The notes below the pieces were generated by a model, which searched no databases, was not told the DNA's origin, and saw nothing but the letters and a program-made list of their open reading frames with translations. 64,000 nucleotides of DNA from Eremomyces bilateralis CBS 781.70 (taxonomy: Eukaryota; Ascomycota; Dothideomycetes; Eremomycetales; Eremomycetaceae), in the NCBI RefSeq assembly GCF_010015585.1, contig NW_022985067.1, forward strand, positions 2,204,905 through 2,268,904, in the 5' to 3' direction. Of the stretch, positions 1 through 11,649 are shown piece after piece. How positions within the stretch are numbered: position 1 is the stretch's first letter; every line of letters begins with the position of its first letter. The position numbers and the translations under genes are program-made.

Positions 1-185
1 AGACGGCGCTTCCCAAGAGACATGGATAAGTCATCCATATTAAGAAAGAAGTTGCAACATATTGATATGCTTTGTATCTCTTAGAGCTCAAATCCTCTAG
101 TTGGAGCATGTTGGGTAAACAAAAGTCGCGACTGCTGGGCATTCATTCATTGGCTCGGCTTTTGCCGAATAAGTCTTGGCATTAT

Positions 186-305
186 TTACGAATATTCGCG
201 AATAATACGAATAAAACGTCTCGAAATTTAGTCGAATACGAATAATCGTTCCCAGGGAAAAGTCGAATACGAATAGCCAAAATCCTTATTCGTGTCCAGC
301 CCTAG
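186..305. mobile_element. possible hAT-like transposon end with subterminal repeats
   Basis: AT-rich stretch in which the 14-mer GTCGAATACGAATA occurs twice exactly (231-244 and 262-275), with a looser copy at about 198-213. It ends in TATTCGTGTCCAGCCCTAG. Read on the minus strand the end begins CTAGGGCTGGACACGAATA. A short TAGGGCTGG-type terminus followed by short subterminal repeats is the arrangement seen in hAT elements. No second end, target-site duplication or transposase is visible, so the element would have to extend leftwards out of the window. It could equally be an unrelated short-repeat spacer. Confidence 0.3.
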
Positions 306-1046
306 TAGGGAGCCAGAAAAATCTTCGATATTTGTGTTGATGGAATGATCTCAAAGTAAATGTGTTGCAACCCCTTATCATGTGAGTACTGGAGTAGATT
401 GAAATGATGGGGATGCTGTCCAGTGAATCTACTATGCTTAGCGGCTGCCAAAAGCTCTCATGTTGATTGCCATGCTATGGTACTTGATACATCCTTCGTA
501 TGGCATAAGAGGCTCCCGCCATCGTCCAAATGGCAAGACATTTGACCTTACATGCTTGTAAATATGCTCTCTGTACACATACACAGTGGGTTTCATCACC
601 ACTGACTGTAAGGGTGGTCACACAGTTCATCCGACCGCATCCCAATCGAGAAAATTGCACGAGACGATGGAATGATGTTTGCCAAATAGGGAGAAAGGAA
701 GAAATGACTTAACTCCCCAAAGACCACGCAAAATTCCACACTTTTGGATGGATTTAAGGAGAGCATAGGGGTATGGGACTGGATTGATAGTCCTAACTCC
801 GAACCAACGGTTTGCAACCGAGGGGTCAAGACTCCAGAGGGGTTCTTGAGGGTCTAGAGCCGAATCATTGCTGGCTCTTTTGTGCCACACATCGAAACGG
901 GAGGATTTTATACATTTAATTAGACGACTGAATACTGGTGTGATATTCTCAGGCTCTCAATGCCTAAAGACTACCAGTAATAGATCGAGGTTGGCCAGAT
1001 GAATGAAGGAACAGTTAAGTAGTTGAGATAAATTCAAACAGAAGCG
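306..1046. other. intergenic, nothing recognised
   Basis: Only short overlapping open frames on both strands, with no domain-like content and no RNA gene that I can recognise. Confidence 0.5.
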
Positions 1047-1049
1047 CGT

Positions 1050-1113
1050 CACGTGCGTTTATTTAAAGCCAATTTTCTGATGTCATGTGGCCATCCCATG
1101 CACGTGAGCCAAT
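1050..1113 (+). promoter_or_regulatory. E-box pair and CCAAT box upstream of the first gene
   Basis: Two CACGTG palindromes (1050-1055 and 1101-1106) lie about 50 bp apart. A CCAAT box (1109-1113) follows the second directly. They sit roughly 330-390 bp upstream of the ATG at 1442. CACGTG is bound by bHLH factors and CCAAT by the Hap/CBF complex in fungi. That they control this gene is inferred from position only. Confidence 0.4.
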
Positions 1114-1441
1114 CAGAGCCCCGCCAAAAGCATCACAAGTTCCATTCGGGCGAACGGAGTCTGAATCCCATCGACGTAGCGTCCATTTGGCTCGGGGGAC
1201 TCTTTAAAATGAACTTCCACGCTTCCTCTTTCACTCAGATGTTTGGTCTGATCCCCGAATCCTTTTGCTCCTTCAAGTCCCGCGGAATTACATCGAGCCC
1301 CGTACGTGTACCCAGCTAACAGGTGGTGAAACCTCCGTGGACATGCGGAATCCGACCACAAACCTCTCCCTATAACCCGAACTCTCCTGGCCATCGTGAT
1401 TCTTGAACCCAAGATTAACTGCTAGAAAACCTTCGAGCAAA

Positions 1442-2632
1442 ATGGCCGTGTCGATCACTTCTCCAAATCCTCAAATACTCCTTCAGCCCATTCTCGCATG
1501 CCTCCCGACTGCTTTCGCTTCTCCTCGTCCGCCACCTGCTCTTCTGCCTCTTGTGTCACCGATCTTGAGACAAAAACTTCAGTACCTTTCAGACCCATCA
1601 GGCTCATGGCTACAGCTTCTCTGCTGGGATAAAGAGCAATCGAGTAGCCTCAAAGGCATCGTCGAGGAACTCGATCTAGAACCGCACCCCACATCCGGCG
1701 AGATCGAACTCCCAGATATCCAAGGCCCCGAGTTCCAACGACTGGACAAAGAAACCCTTCATACACGGTTCCAACTTCCCGACCTCCAACTCGCATTTAT
1801 CTACCTCTGGTGCGACGAAGGCGGCGACAACGGCTCCGGTTGGCGACTAGCAGAACTCCTCCCTATCAGCACATCCTCTTCCTCCCAAAACGACGCTTGG
1901 AGTCCAACCATCTCATCCGCCGAAGACCGACACGAAATGGCCGTCAAACAACTCACCACCGCCTCCAACGGTGGCACTCACGGAGAAAGCCATGTCGATG
2001 CTCCCTCCCGACCCAGCTCTACCGCTGACGACGATTCATACTGGGCGATGTACGACCAGACACCAGGCAGAACACCCAACCGCACCCCAGCCAAACGGTC
2101 ACCTGCGCCGTTCAATATGGAGAAAATATACGAGTCCGAGGAGACGAAAAGCACCGCCGTTCAGCCACCCACTGCCGAGGAGCTGGAGTACTTCGCGCGG
2201 TACATGTCGGAAGTGCAACCGGCGCTGGATCCCGAGGATCCGGACGAGCAGCAGCTGGGACAACACGAGTCGACGTTGAATGGCGATTCGCTGCCGTGGC
2301 ACGGCAACGGAGCGGAAGCGGCGTCATCTTCAAAAGACGCAGTTCCGGCTCCGGAGACCGTCGAGGGTGCCAATGGGGACACCGCTTTCCAACCACGCAT
2401 CGAGTCCCCTCAGCCGCGCTCCTCGCGCTCCAGCTCCTCCGCCCGATCGGTGGAGAAGCTGGAGGAGGAAGCGGCGCGGTCGAACCAGACCGAGGTGGCG
2501 GTGAAGCAGCACATCAGCACGGATATCAAGAGCCTGTTTCGGCTCGCGAAGGCGTCGGGGATGGATCGGGCGGAATTCGAGCGGGTGGTGAAGACCGAGT
2601 TGGAGATGTTGGTGATGATGGAGAGGGAATGA
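1442..2632 (+). CDS. conserved fungal hypothetical protein
   Basis: Single-exon frame of 396 residues from the ATG at 1442. An in-frame ATG at 1403 would add 13 residues; 1442 is preferred because a globular-looking segment follows at once. Residues about 1-140 are Leu/Pro-rich and ordered-looking, with a tryptophan-containing stretch around WLQLLCWD. The middle, about 150-350, is Ser/Pro/Glu-rich and probably disordered. The last 50 residues are charged and helical, ending in a Glu/Met-rich tail. No catalytic motif, signal peptide or membrane segment is visible. Codon use and base composition match the neighbouring genes. I do not recognise the family, so no function is assigned. It is followed by a convergent gene (SPC2) about 330 bp away. 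Confidence 0.75.
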   Translation: MAVSITSPNPQILLQPILACLPTAFASPRPPPALLPLVSPILRQKLQYLSDPSGSWLQLLCWDKEQSSSLKGIVEELDLEPHPTSGEIELPDIQGPEFQRLDKETLHTRFQLPDLQLAFIYLWCDEGGDNGSGWRLAELLPISTSSSSQNDAWSPTISSAEDRHEMAVKQLTTASNGGTHGESHVDAPSRPSSTADDDSYWAMYDQTPGRTPNRTPAKRSPAPFNMEKIYESEETKSTAVQPPTAEELEYFARYMSEVQPALDPEDPDEQQLGQHESTLNGDSLPWHGNGAEAASSSKDAVPAPETVEGANGDTAFQPRIESPQPRSSRSSSSARSVEKLEEEAARSNQTEVAVKQHISTDIKSLFRLAKASGMDRAEFERVVKTELEMLVMMERE

Positions 2633-2960
2633 ATGGGGATTTGGGATTTGATGTATTTGTTTGCATGTGATTGGGTTGGGACTGGATCTGTTGGATACTT
2701 GCATACCAAACTGGATTGGGAGGACTGGCATCAGCATCGGCGCTGGAGTCGCTTGGTATTTATCATTGGACGGAGTCGTAGCGCTTTGACTAACATGTTG
2801 GAAAGAAATATGATCATATCCTGAGGCTGTTCGTGCATCTTGACCGTCCAACTCCATCCAGTGCTCGAAATGCAATACTTAGTCCAGAAACGCCTCATTC
2901 AACATCCCCATTTTCCAATCAACCCACAACCCAAGGAGAAAATCCCCATCCGACGCAAAT
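2633..2960. other. convergent intergenic spacer
   Basis: The 3' ends of the hypothetical gene and SPC2 face each other here. The spacer should hold both terminators. No coding or structured element is recognised. Confidence 0.5.
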
Positions 2961-3839
2961 TCAACCCCTCCTTCTCGTCCCCCCCTTCACCCCACCTCCA
3001 CTCTTCAACGCATTCAACACATCCTTCAGCTCACTCGGCCCAACATTCGCCTCCGTGACGTTCCCCCTGCCAATCTCCTCCGTCACGTTATTCGGGTCCG
3101 CCTGACCGACCACTGGGACCGACGACGCGAGCCATTGCTGGAACGGCTGCGCGACGAACTGGCCGTCGCTGGTGTAGAAGCGGGAGAACGGGACGGAGAG
3201 GGAGAGGGTCCGGGGAGGGGTGGATGGCGAGGCGGTAGAGGTGATGGTTGCGGTGAGATGGTAGGTTGGGTCGTGTTTTTCGGTGCGGGTGGAGATGGAA
3301 AGCTGGGAGACTGGTGAGCATTTGCTTATCCACGAGCTTCAATATGATGCAGCTCGGGGTTGCAGGGCGAGTCTCAAAAGACTGAAGAGGTACATACCTT
3401 CGTTCCCTGCTTCTCCCCAACGTATATCACACCCTTCTCCACGAACCACAGCCAGTACGAAAATGCCCCGTTTAACAGGAAGTACGCGATCACCGCTGGC
3501 AATGTATATGCCTTGGTCGCGTCCCAGCCCAGGGTCCAGTCGAAGTAGAAGAGCGCTCCGCCGATGATGACGGCAGCGTAGCCCAGCGCGAGTCGTACAT
3601 CGGTGAGGTAATGTAGTTGACGGAATTTGAGAGAGTTCAGGTAGTTCGGGAGGGCATCGTCGGTGGTGTTCTTGAGGTCTATAAAGTCGCAATGGTTAGC
3701 AATCGGTTATATCGACCTGCCAGGTTTCATAATGGATGGTCCTGCAGGAGCAAGCTGTCCTAGAGTGGGATGGCACTGGAGAGTGGGAGGGAGAATTACC
3801 GGAAAGGTTATACACCGCAATCTTGCCTGGCGAAGACAT
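2961..3839 (-). CDS. SPC2: signal peptidase complex subunit 2
   Basis: Three exons (3839-3800, 3678-3398, 3302-2961) join in phase to a 220-residue protein. The protein is a non-catalytic subunit of the ER signal peptidase complex, which cleaves signal peptides at the translocon. Family features seen: a short cytosolic N-terminus, two adjacent membrane segments in exon 2 (around GGALFYFDWTLGW and AYFLLNGAFSYWLWF), and a C-terminal domain rich in Ser/Thr with the typical FYTSDGQFV segment. Length fits fungal Spc2/Spc25. The start is the first ATG, just upstream of a GTAATT donor after only 40 coding bases. The third-exon acceptor is the second of two adjacent AGs, because only that one keeps the frame. 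It is divergent to EMC3 with 259 bp between start codons. Confidence 0.88.
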
Positions 3840-4098
3840 TTTCGAGTTGATTTGGTTTATAGAATCCTGTGGAAAGGGATTGTCGTGTGCTGAATTGGAG
3901 ATCGCCAGTTGAGGCCAGATGCACAGACGATGTCTAAGAGTTGATGATGCCAAGCCGGGGGAGCTTGACGAGGAGTGGAGCGTCCATGTCAACTTCACGA
4001 ATTTATGTCCGCTTGATTAGACCATCTCCTTTTACCTCACCTTATCGGAGCGAGTATATTCTGTAGCATCAGCGTCAGAGCCACTACAGAATATCAAG
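3840..4098. promoter_or_regulatory. shared divergent promoter of SPC2 and EMC3
   Basis: A 259 bp interval separates the two start codons, which point away from each other. It must hold both core promoters and both 5' UTRs. I see no clear TATA box and no canonical factor site. Confidence 0.55.
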
Positions 4099-5115
4099 AT
4101 GGCGCAGCCAGTGGTGCAGACAATCCATCGAGATCCGTCTCTCTTGTAAGACGTCGAGTTGCTCCATACCATGAGAGACGACTAACGATGTCCTAGCTAC
4201 TGGATCCTCGTTCCTATCACCGTAGTCATGGTCCGTCAGTCCGATCACAAGCCCCTCCGATCCCTCCTAACGCTCCGCTAGATCCTCACCGGCATCCTCC
4301 GCCACTACGCAATGATCCTCCTCCAATCCGCCCCGAAGAAACAAGGCGTCAAGGACATCCGCCAGACGCGCAGTCTGATGCGCGGCGTGAACCTTCGCAA
4401 CAACGCATCCGTTCTCACGCGCCCGAGCTTCGAGTCACGGAAGAACTACCTCGTCCCCGCGTATCAGGACGGCACCTTCCTCGCTGAGCCGGAGAAGCGA
4501 GGGCAGCCGCGCGCAAATCCGATGAGCGATCCGGCGGCGATGGAAGGGATGATGGGCATGATGAAAAATCAGGTGGTGATGATGGTGCCGCAGACGTTGA
4601 TCATGGGGTGGATTAATGCGTTCTTCTCTGGATTTGTGATCCGTAAGTGGAGCGATTCACGTTGGGAATAGCAGAGGCTAATATCAGAATAGTGAAGCTT
4701 CCTTTCCCGCTCACGCCGCAGTTCAAGTCAATGCTGCAGTCGGGGGTTGGAACGCGTGACTTGGATGTGAGATGGGTATCAAGTTTATCATTCTATTTCC
4801 TTTGCTTGTTTGGCTTGCAACCGGTCTACAATTTCATCCTTGGGAGCAACAACTGTAAGTTTTCCCAACTCATGGCCCCGCGAGGACTTGTTCTCCTTTA
4901 AATTTTCTCGGATTCCTTACTAAGCTCCGGCTACAGCGGCCAGTCAAGTCAGCCAGCAAATGGCGCAAATGAACCCAGGAGCTGGCATAACAGCCATGGA
5001 CCCCAATCAAGACCCCGATAAGCTCTTCTTGAGTGAGGCGGAGAACCTCGAGGTTACGGAGCTACGGTCGATTCTCGAGGGGATCGAAGGGCGGATCTTG
5101 GAGCAACTAAGGTGA
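4099..5115 (+). CDS. EMC3: ER membrane protein complex subunit 3 (insertase subunit)
   Basis: Five exons (4099-4145, 4197-4230, 4282-4642, 4693-4854, 4937-5115) give 260 residues. EMC3 is the Oxa1/YidC-superfamily core of the ER membrane complex, which inserts tail-anchored and multipass proteins. Seen: an N-terminal membrane segment (YWILVPITVVMILTGIL), a Lys/Arg-rich cytosolic region with the family stretch LMRGVNLRNN, a Met-rich loop before a second membrane segment (around GWINAFFSGFVI), and a third (around FYFLCLFGLQPVYNFILG). A Met/Gln-rich loop and an acidic C-terminal tail follow. Length and order match fungal EMC3. All five junctions keep phase. The second intron has a weaker donor (GTCCGT). 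Confidence 0.93.
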
Positions 5116-8100
5116 GGCAGTTGGTAGGACATTGTTGTACACTCATGCGCCATTTGAGTGTGAACTTTGTCGTCGATGCGAACTACTTTTAGTTCTCTGA
5201 TACGAGGGGCTGAAGCGCCGCTACCTTCTGCCAGCGAAGCAGTACAATTCATCAGACGGTGTTATTGCCATACAAGCTTGGCTACAGCATGGCATGATGG
5301 AGCGCGGAGTATTAAGGCGTTAAGTCCGTATCTCAAGGCATCCGTGGAAGCCTATGGATTGCTTGAAAGAGGCAGTGCTCATCGTGGGACGACTCACATT
5401 TTGTATCATGTATCGCACTTGTCTTAATCCGAACGATGGTACGAAACAAGTATAATAAAGGAAGCCTGCAGTGCTCAGCCTGGTACCGCTTAGTCACAGT
5501 GTCTAGTCTGTACTCTCACTCTCGCTCTCACGCGTATAAATCCAATTTCCAATTTCAACGCCGTCAATTGTGTAGTCATATATGTCAAGGATGATTAGCC
5601 CTCGACTCCGGGTGGCGGCATGTATGACGGAAAGAGGTTGCTTGACCTGTCTCACAATGGACTTAGTCCCTTCCCTGATTTTTGGCACGTAAATGTGTTC
5701 GTTCGAGAGGTCGGAGACCTCGTCGATGCCCAGGTAGTCGACATTCTAGTGGTCATTCAAGGCTCGAATAACTACGTGAGCATTCCAGAGTTTTCGTGAG
5801 CATTTCAATCTACATGTGCTAAACTTGAATAGGAGATTCATATCAGTCTGTCTCGTGATGATTTCAACATGCCACACTTCGACGGCTTTCCTTTGGCCGT
5901 CCAAGTCCCCGAGGCGGAATTTGAGGTTGCTGTTTATGACCTCTTGGATTCCCGGCCCAATATTCGGGCATCTCGCCTCCTCTAACACTAACTCCCAGTA
6001 CAGCACACTGGAGCTGGTCGCACTCCGCCCAGAGATATTACTGGGCGTCGGCTATTCATATTCGAAAGGGCGGAAGGAGAGAGTAATATGTGGGAGGACC
6101 TGGGCCTCGAAGAAAAGGCACTCTTCGACCCCGCTACTAGTAACACTTGCTTGTCGCTAATTTCCCCTACCTAGGCCCGTCTTCTCTCTCAAGGGGCACA
6201 AATCCGTGCAGCGCTATTCATGTTTGATCCTCCATCTGGTTTCACTACCCAATGGCTCCCTGAGCCTCTTTTGTGCAGAAGCCAAAGTATTTTTCTGTTC
6301 CCGTTTCTCCCACGCCCGAATTCTGCGTTGCTCTCTTTACGTTCAATATCGAAGCCACTATTGGTGACTTAGGCCCCATGATTGGAAGGGAGGACGACAA
6401 CACTGTCGTCGGCCCCATTGCCTCAGCGGCGAAGCAGTCTCTCGTACGACTTGTTCCGCTTATCCTCCCTTTAGCAGGCAAACAATCGGCGTTATATCAC
6501 TTCGTTGTATGACTGGGTGGCTGGGTGCATAATTCCAGCAATCTTGTTGAATCCAGAAATGGCCGTTGCCGTTGGCTTTTCGACGGACTTTGGCTTGGTG
6601 GACGAAAACGGTACCACTTCTATCACGCGAGTACCCAAGGTCATAAACCCGGAAATGCATTCAGAGTTCATGACGTGGAATAGGGGATATTTCAAGATGT
6701 GGATATAAACCTTGAGTATTATTCGTGGATGGAACAGACAAATAACCCCTTTCACCAGTGCAGATTCTCTTTGACGAAGTCCCTGATTACGAATATGTCA
6801 TCAACGCTGGAAAAGACGCATGTCATTTGTGGTTTGCTTTGAGAGACTGGCGAGGTAGGGATCTAGAGGGATATTTTGGAAACATTGGGCCCTGGGCCGA
6901 AAGAAGGGTCAATGAAATTACCGGATAATCTCATGTCATTCACACAATCGAAGTGTAGCTGGAATGGATCTGAAAATATCCAGTACAGAGAGCCCTATTC
7001 GGGTACCGTATGAAGAAACATGAAGCTTAACAAATCAGTTGGAGCCCAACCATGGGCAATCGTGTTCATAAATCAAAAAGATCCTCTAGTATGCTCTGAA
7101 CATGGCTCTCTCCATAGTACCAACGCTAGCATCTCCCTTCGCATCTGGCATCCATGGCGAAAAGGTCCTCAAAACGCGGCACTTTGGGCATTCGAGCTAG
7201 GACAGCGGAAATGGTATCAAGGAAAGCCTTCGCAGCATGCGTACATATCAGGGTTCCAGAAAATCCCGACGTTGGAACGGGTAAGAATGGTCTGACGGTT
7301 ATTCTAACGGGATTTCAGTTGGTACCGTACCTTACTATTGATCACTGGGCGGTTCGAGATTTAATGAAACTGGCTTACCTGCCTGCCTTCTATACTGATA
7401 TAACTGATTGTACTGCAGAGATGAACGTGAGTCGGAATAATTACTGATAACTTCCAGAGAAATATGGGGCTAAGGCTTCCATTTATAATGGTGGTTGGCT
7501 GCCTTCTTGCATCTTGGTCTCATCAGCAAGGCATCAGTGTTGCAGACGTCCAGAAAGGGTTACTTCAGTTAGTTAGCTTCTCCTCCAACTAACCACCTTA
7601 TCGTACCCATCAGCCTATCCGACAAAGCACCTACCTACCGTACAGCAGCCTATCTTAGATGAGAACCAGTTCCACACCACTTTGCGTGGCGAGAATGATA
7701 GGTAATTCTCTTCCTACACTGCCGCAGCCTATTGTACATGGGATCCCTCGCGGCGGCGCACGGAGGAATTGATGAACACTCCAGGACTCCAGACGTATCA
7801 AGTGTTCTCGGAGGCCTCTCACTATGCAAGATGAACTCCTATTACCCCACGCCATTTAACAATGACTGCTCAGACTGAAACATCAGGCAGTTGGTCTATC
7901 CTCTGGTGCATGCTAACGGGAGCACCGGAGCACAGAAATCAGGCGTCAATACCAACGGTCAAGGTGCTTCCAAAGTGCGAACTGCGAAGGATAAAGTTTG
8001 TATCACCGAGTTCATGGTTTGGTTGGTTGTTCGCCGCAACTCCAGTTCGGGCTCACTCTGAAGATCTCCCGGGATTCGTTGCCTGGCCGTCGACCAATTC

Positions 8101-10074
8101 TTAGCGCCCGTCCTCCTGCATGGGTTTTGCCCCAGTATTAATCCCGCTCCCCGCCTCCTGGCCACCAGCCAGTAATCAACAAGCTGTCCCGTTGTCATTA
8201 TTCATCTCTGAAGTCGAAACTGCATACAGGTCCTTGGCTGCGCTATTGTTCCTCCGGTATCCTGTTCCTCAGCCACCACTAAAGTCATGCTATGTGATCT
8301 ATCTTTACCAGAGGACATATCCAATGAACCATGCGCCTCCCCCCCCATAACAATTCCCTCTGGCGTTCTCTGAGGCGGGAATATGGGGGCCCATGATCTG
8401 TCTATTTTATTCGACCGCTTGGGTAAAAAGGGTCGAGCGTTGCAGCATGAGCGTTCAATTTCATCTTTTCAGCTCATCGACCAGGGAGGAAAAGGATGAA
8501 TCACGTTCGGCGACGTGGGAATGATGTTGGTTCCCAATCCAGCGAATGATCTTCGCGGCGCGGTTCTCAGTGGTCAGTCCTGCTATAACCGGCCTCAAAA
8601 CGCAGGATGGCGACCAGGGACTTCGAATTCCTCAGTGCATCCGACCTACCGACCCGATGCGCTGGGCTCGTTTGTAGAGGCAAGCATCCCAGTGATCCCT
8701 TTTCCCGAACATGGGGCTAGGCGGATGAGGCGACTTTCGTCGCCTCATTCACTCATTGATCATGCTCGAGGTTTCTCCCGATGTCACGCATTGACCCCGC
8801 TGGACACTTGAACGGATCCTGGAGGCTGGAATCGTCCCCATGCGGTCTCTCATGATCGAGTACGTATACAGCAATTTCCATGGCTTCGCTTGGATTGTCT
8901 TGATTAGTCGGCCCCTCCCGCAGATCGCCCGGGGTTGGAGAATCCATTTCATGGAACGTGCGCCATAGGGTTTATGCCTCATGGCTGAAAGATTGTCAAT
9001 TGTATTGCAAGCCCGGGCCTCAAAGCGCGACAAATCGTGGTGGGCGACTGGCTAGATGCCGCCAAAACTGGGGGAGGGGTCAAGTCCCTCGAAAGCAAGC
9101 AAAAGGGCGCGGGCACGCGGCCCACGTATCCTCCGACCTGGGAGTTTAGGGTGTTAAACCTGTCCAACAATACATTAAAATTGCCATTTCTTTTTCTCAT
9201 CTCCGCCTCCTTCCCGCACTCCCTCATGGTGAGCGTCCTGACGGCACAAGTGGTAGCTCGAAGCCAACGATGATTTGTTCTTCCACCGGGATTGATTGGG
9301 TAGCTGGGCATGTTGGATGCATCCGACACCCCTCCCTCATTGATGCGTTTCGCCCTCCCTGGCCGTGCTAAGCCCACTGCCCACAACAGACCGGTGAAGT
9401 CTGCAGGGGCTGGATAATATGACAGGGAAACAGCGACGCCATGCTTCAGCGCACTCCTCTTTGGGGGGGGGGAGAGTTTGGCTGTGTCGCTGGAAGTCTC
9501 CGCAGAGCCGCATCCTCGAGTCCTCCACGAGCCAAGTCCATAAAGCGAGCATATCAGTTGCGACGGAGCAAGTTGGAATAATGTGTTGTTCATACGATCA
9601 AACAGGAACACTGCGGTCAGAGTCCTCGGGCAGTGCTGCTATTTCGCTAAGCTACTCTTAATTGATTTGTTCATTGGTCGTACCATCCTGTCAATTTTCT
9701 ATCCGTTGAATCGTCGAGAATCCTCCAGTCTGCCCTACACTAGCATTATATCTCCTCCGAAGCATTGCCACTCCGTTGCGTCACTGTTTGTTCCTCAAAA
9801 CAGTCTCACGCTTCGTTTGGTATTAGTGTCTAACTTATACTTAAGCTTGGCCGGCCATCTATTCGGCCAACGAGTCTTCCCGGTTCCTGGTGTTTCATAT
9901 GCTGAAGAACAGTGTTCCTATTGCCACTGTCGATTCGTATATCTGGGATTACTCGTGCTCTGACTCCACTGTCTTGACTACTCGGAATCCCGCATCCTGT
10001 GGTCTGCATTTGCAACCAGTGCTCAGAAAATAGTTGGATGATTCCTTAGTCAGGCCGCTGTTTCTCTCCACGAG
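5116..10074. other. 5 kb gene-poor interval
   Basis: No intact gene can be supported. Between about 5500 and 7450 several unconnected frames of 60-110 residues on the plus strand (around 5870-5985, 6010-6170, 6505-6708, 6755-6925, 7020-7447) have protein-like composition. They are separated by stops and frameshifts without convincing introns, and part of the stretch (5746-6006) is equally open on the minus strand. The best reading is a decayed gene or genes, family unknown. From 7450 to 10074 only short random-looking frames are seen. There is a run of nine to ten Gs near 9465. The last few hundred bases should hold the promoter of the zinc-finger gene. Confidence 0.4.
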
Positions 10075-11649
10075 ATGTATCCCGATATACCCCAATTCCA
10101 CTTCGAGGGCGGAAATATCCCTTATCACTCGTACAGCTGGCCTGAGAACGTGGATGCAACCACTGGCGGTTATATGAGTGCCAAGAGGCCCTACCTACCT
10201 GACACTTCTTACGAATACGGTATTATGACGCCCCGGTCGTCGTCAAACATGGACCGGTTCATGGATGACCGTGTGACATACGTTCCCCAGTTCCAACTAT
10301 ACGAACCGCGGAATCAGGGACTGAAACCGAATGGAGCAAAGGTGTTCCCTCGTGCCTGCGATGAGCACTTGCCAGATATGTATCCACGACACCCTTCTCC
10401 AGGAGGATCACATTCATCTCGATCAAGCGGATACCACAGCGACGAAATATATGGCCCACAGAGTGGATACGGACCCACACCACCTTACTCCATGGGTTCC
10501 CCAAACGACTTCAGTCAACAAAGTCTCCCCTACCCGGAGCTTGGTGGCGGCTCATCGGTTGCTCTCCGTGATGTCCAGCAGTTCCAGGACGAGCAACCGG
10601 AGCAAATCGTTCCAACAATGGAGCGAGATGACCTCCGCATTGTGTATGAGAATCACTCATACGAGGCCGATGAGGAGTTCGCACGTACCCAATACGAACA
10701 ACAATGGGTCACTCCCGACGACGACAGCTGCCGCGACGCTGATGGCGAGTCAGTTCACCCGTGCTCCACAGACGACGCCTCCGACTCGGAGTACTCTCCG
10801 CAAGTTACCACCAGCCCTAAAGTGCGCCGCCATATCCCTCGGCGCATTTCTCACCCGAACGCCACATCCCCTAACCGCACCACACCCCGCCGTACCTCCG
10901 GCTCTGGCACCCGCAGCCACGGACGGAACTCATCCACCAGCTCCTCCGGCGGAGTTGTGAACGGAAAGATCAAGAAACGGGCTCACACCCGTTCGAGCTC
11001 CAATGCAGGACACCAACGTTCCTTTCCATGCCTCCTACACAGCTACAAGTGCGACTCCACATTCGCTACAAAGAACGAGTGGAAACGGCATATCAACACC
11101 CAGCACCTACGCCTCGGTTTCTGGCGCTGTGACCACTGTTCAACATCTCCCAATGAAGATGGCTCCATGATATCTTACAATGACTTCAACCGGAAAGACC
11201 TCTTTACACAGCACTTACGGAGGATGCACTTCCCCGAGGCCCAACAAAGCCCGAACAAGAAAGGTAGCACACCAAAGTCTGAAAATTCCGAAAATGGCGT
11301 GGCCGTCGCAGACGAAGCCGAAGCACAAATCGCGAAGTCCCAAGTCAGATGCTACATCGAGCAGCGCTTGCCCCCTTCGCAGTCACGATGTGTGTTCTCG
11401 TTCTGCAAGAAGACGTTTGAGGGCGCGAAGAACTGGGACGAGAGGCTTGAACACGTAGGGAGACATTTGGAGGGGATGTCGAAGGGAAAGGAGGGGAATG
11501 AGAAAGATGGAATGCGGCCGGAGGAGATGTGGGTTGAGGATCAGGAGTTGAGGAGGTGGCTAGAAGACGAGGGGTTGATTGAGGGGGATGGTAAGGGGGG
11601 GTGGAGGGTTGGTGATGGGGTACCAGTCAGGGATCAGGATGGAAATTGA
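10075..11649 (+). CDS. C2H2-type zinc-finger protein, putative transcription factor
   Basis: Single-exon frame of 524 residues. The first 300 residues are low-complexity, rich in Ser, Pro, Tyr and Gln, with an acidic patch (about 200-250), as in fungal regulators. A C2H2-like module lies at about 315-345 (Cys-x6-Cys, then HINTQH), directly followed by a second Cys-x2-Cys module (WRCDHC) whose histidines come after a long loop (QHLRRMH). A third cysteine/histidine group (CVFSFCKK to HVGRH) lies near 440-465. This three-part arrangement with a conserved NEWKRHINTQH core is a recurring fungal zinc-finger type. The C-terminus is Gly/Glu-rich. It is predicted nuclear and DNA-binding; the targets are unknown. 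No intron is needed. The start is the first ATG after an in-frame stop region. Confidence 0.85.
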   Translation: MYPDIPQFHFEGGNIPYHSYSWPENVDATTGGYMSAKRPYLPDTSYEYGIMTPRSSSNMDRFMDDRVTYVPQFQLYEPRNQGLKPNGAKVFPRACDEHLPDMYPRHPSPGGSHSSRSSGYHSDEIYGPQSGYGPTPPYSMGSPNDFSQQSLPYPELGGGSSVALRDVQQFQDEQPEQIVPTMERDDLRIVYENHSYEADEEFARTQYEQQWVTPDDDSCRDADGESVHPCSTDDASDSEYSPQVTTSPKVRRHIPRRISHPNATSPNRTTPRRTSGSGTRSHGRNSSTSSSGGVVNGKIKKRAHTRSSSNAGHQRSFPCLLHSYKCDSTFATKNEWKRHINTQHLRLGFWRCDHCSTSPNEDGSMISYNDFNRKDLFTQHLRRMHFPEAQQSPNKKGSTPKSENSENGVAVADEAEAQIAKSQVRCYIEQRLPPSQSRCVFSFCKKTFEGAKNWDERLEHVGRHLEGMSKGKEGNEKDGMRPEEMWVEDQELRRWLEDEGLIEGDGKGGWRVGDGVPVRDQDGN

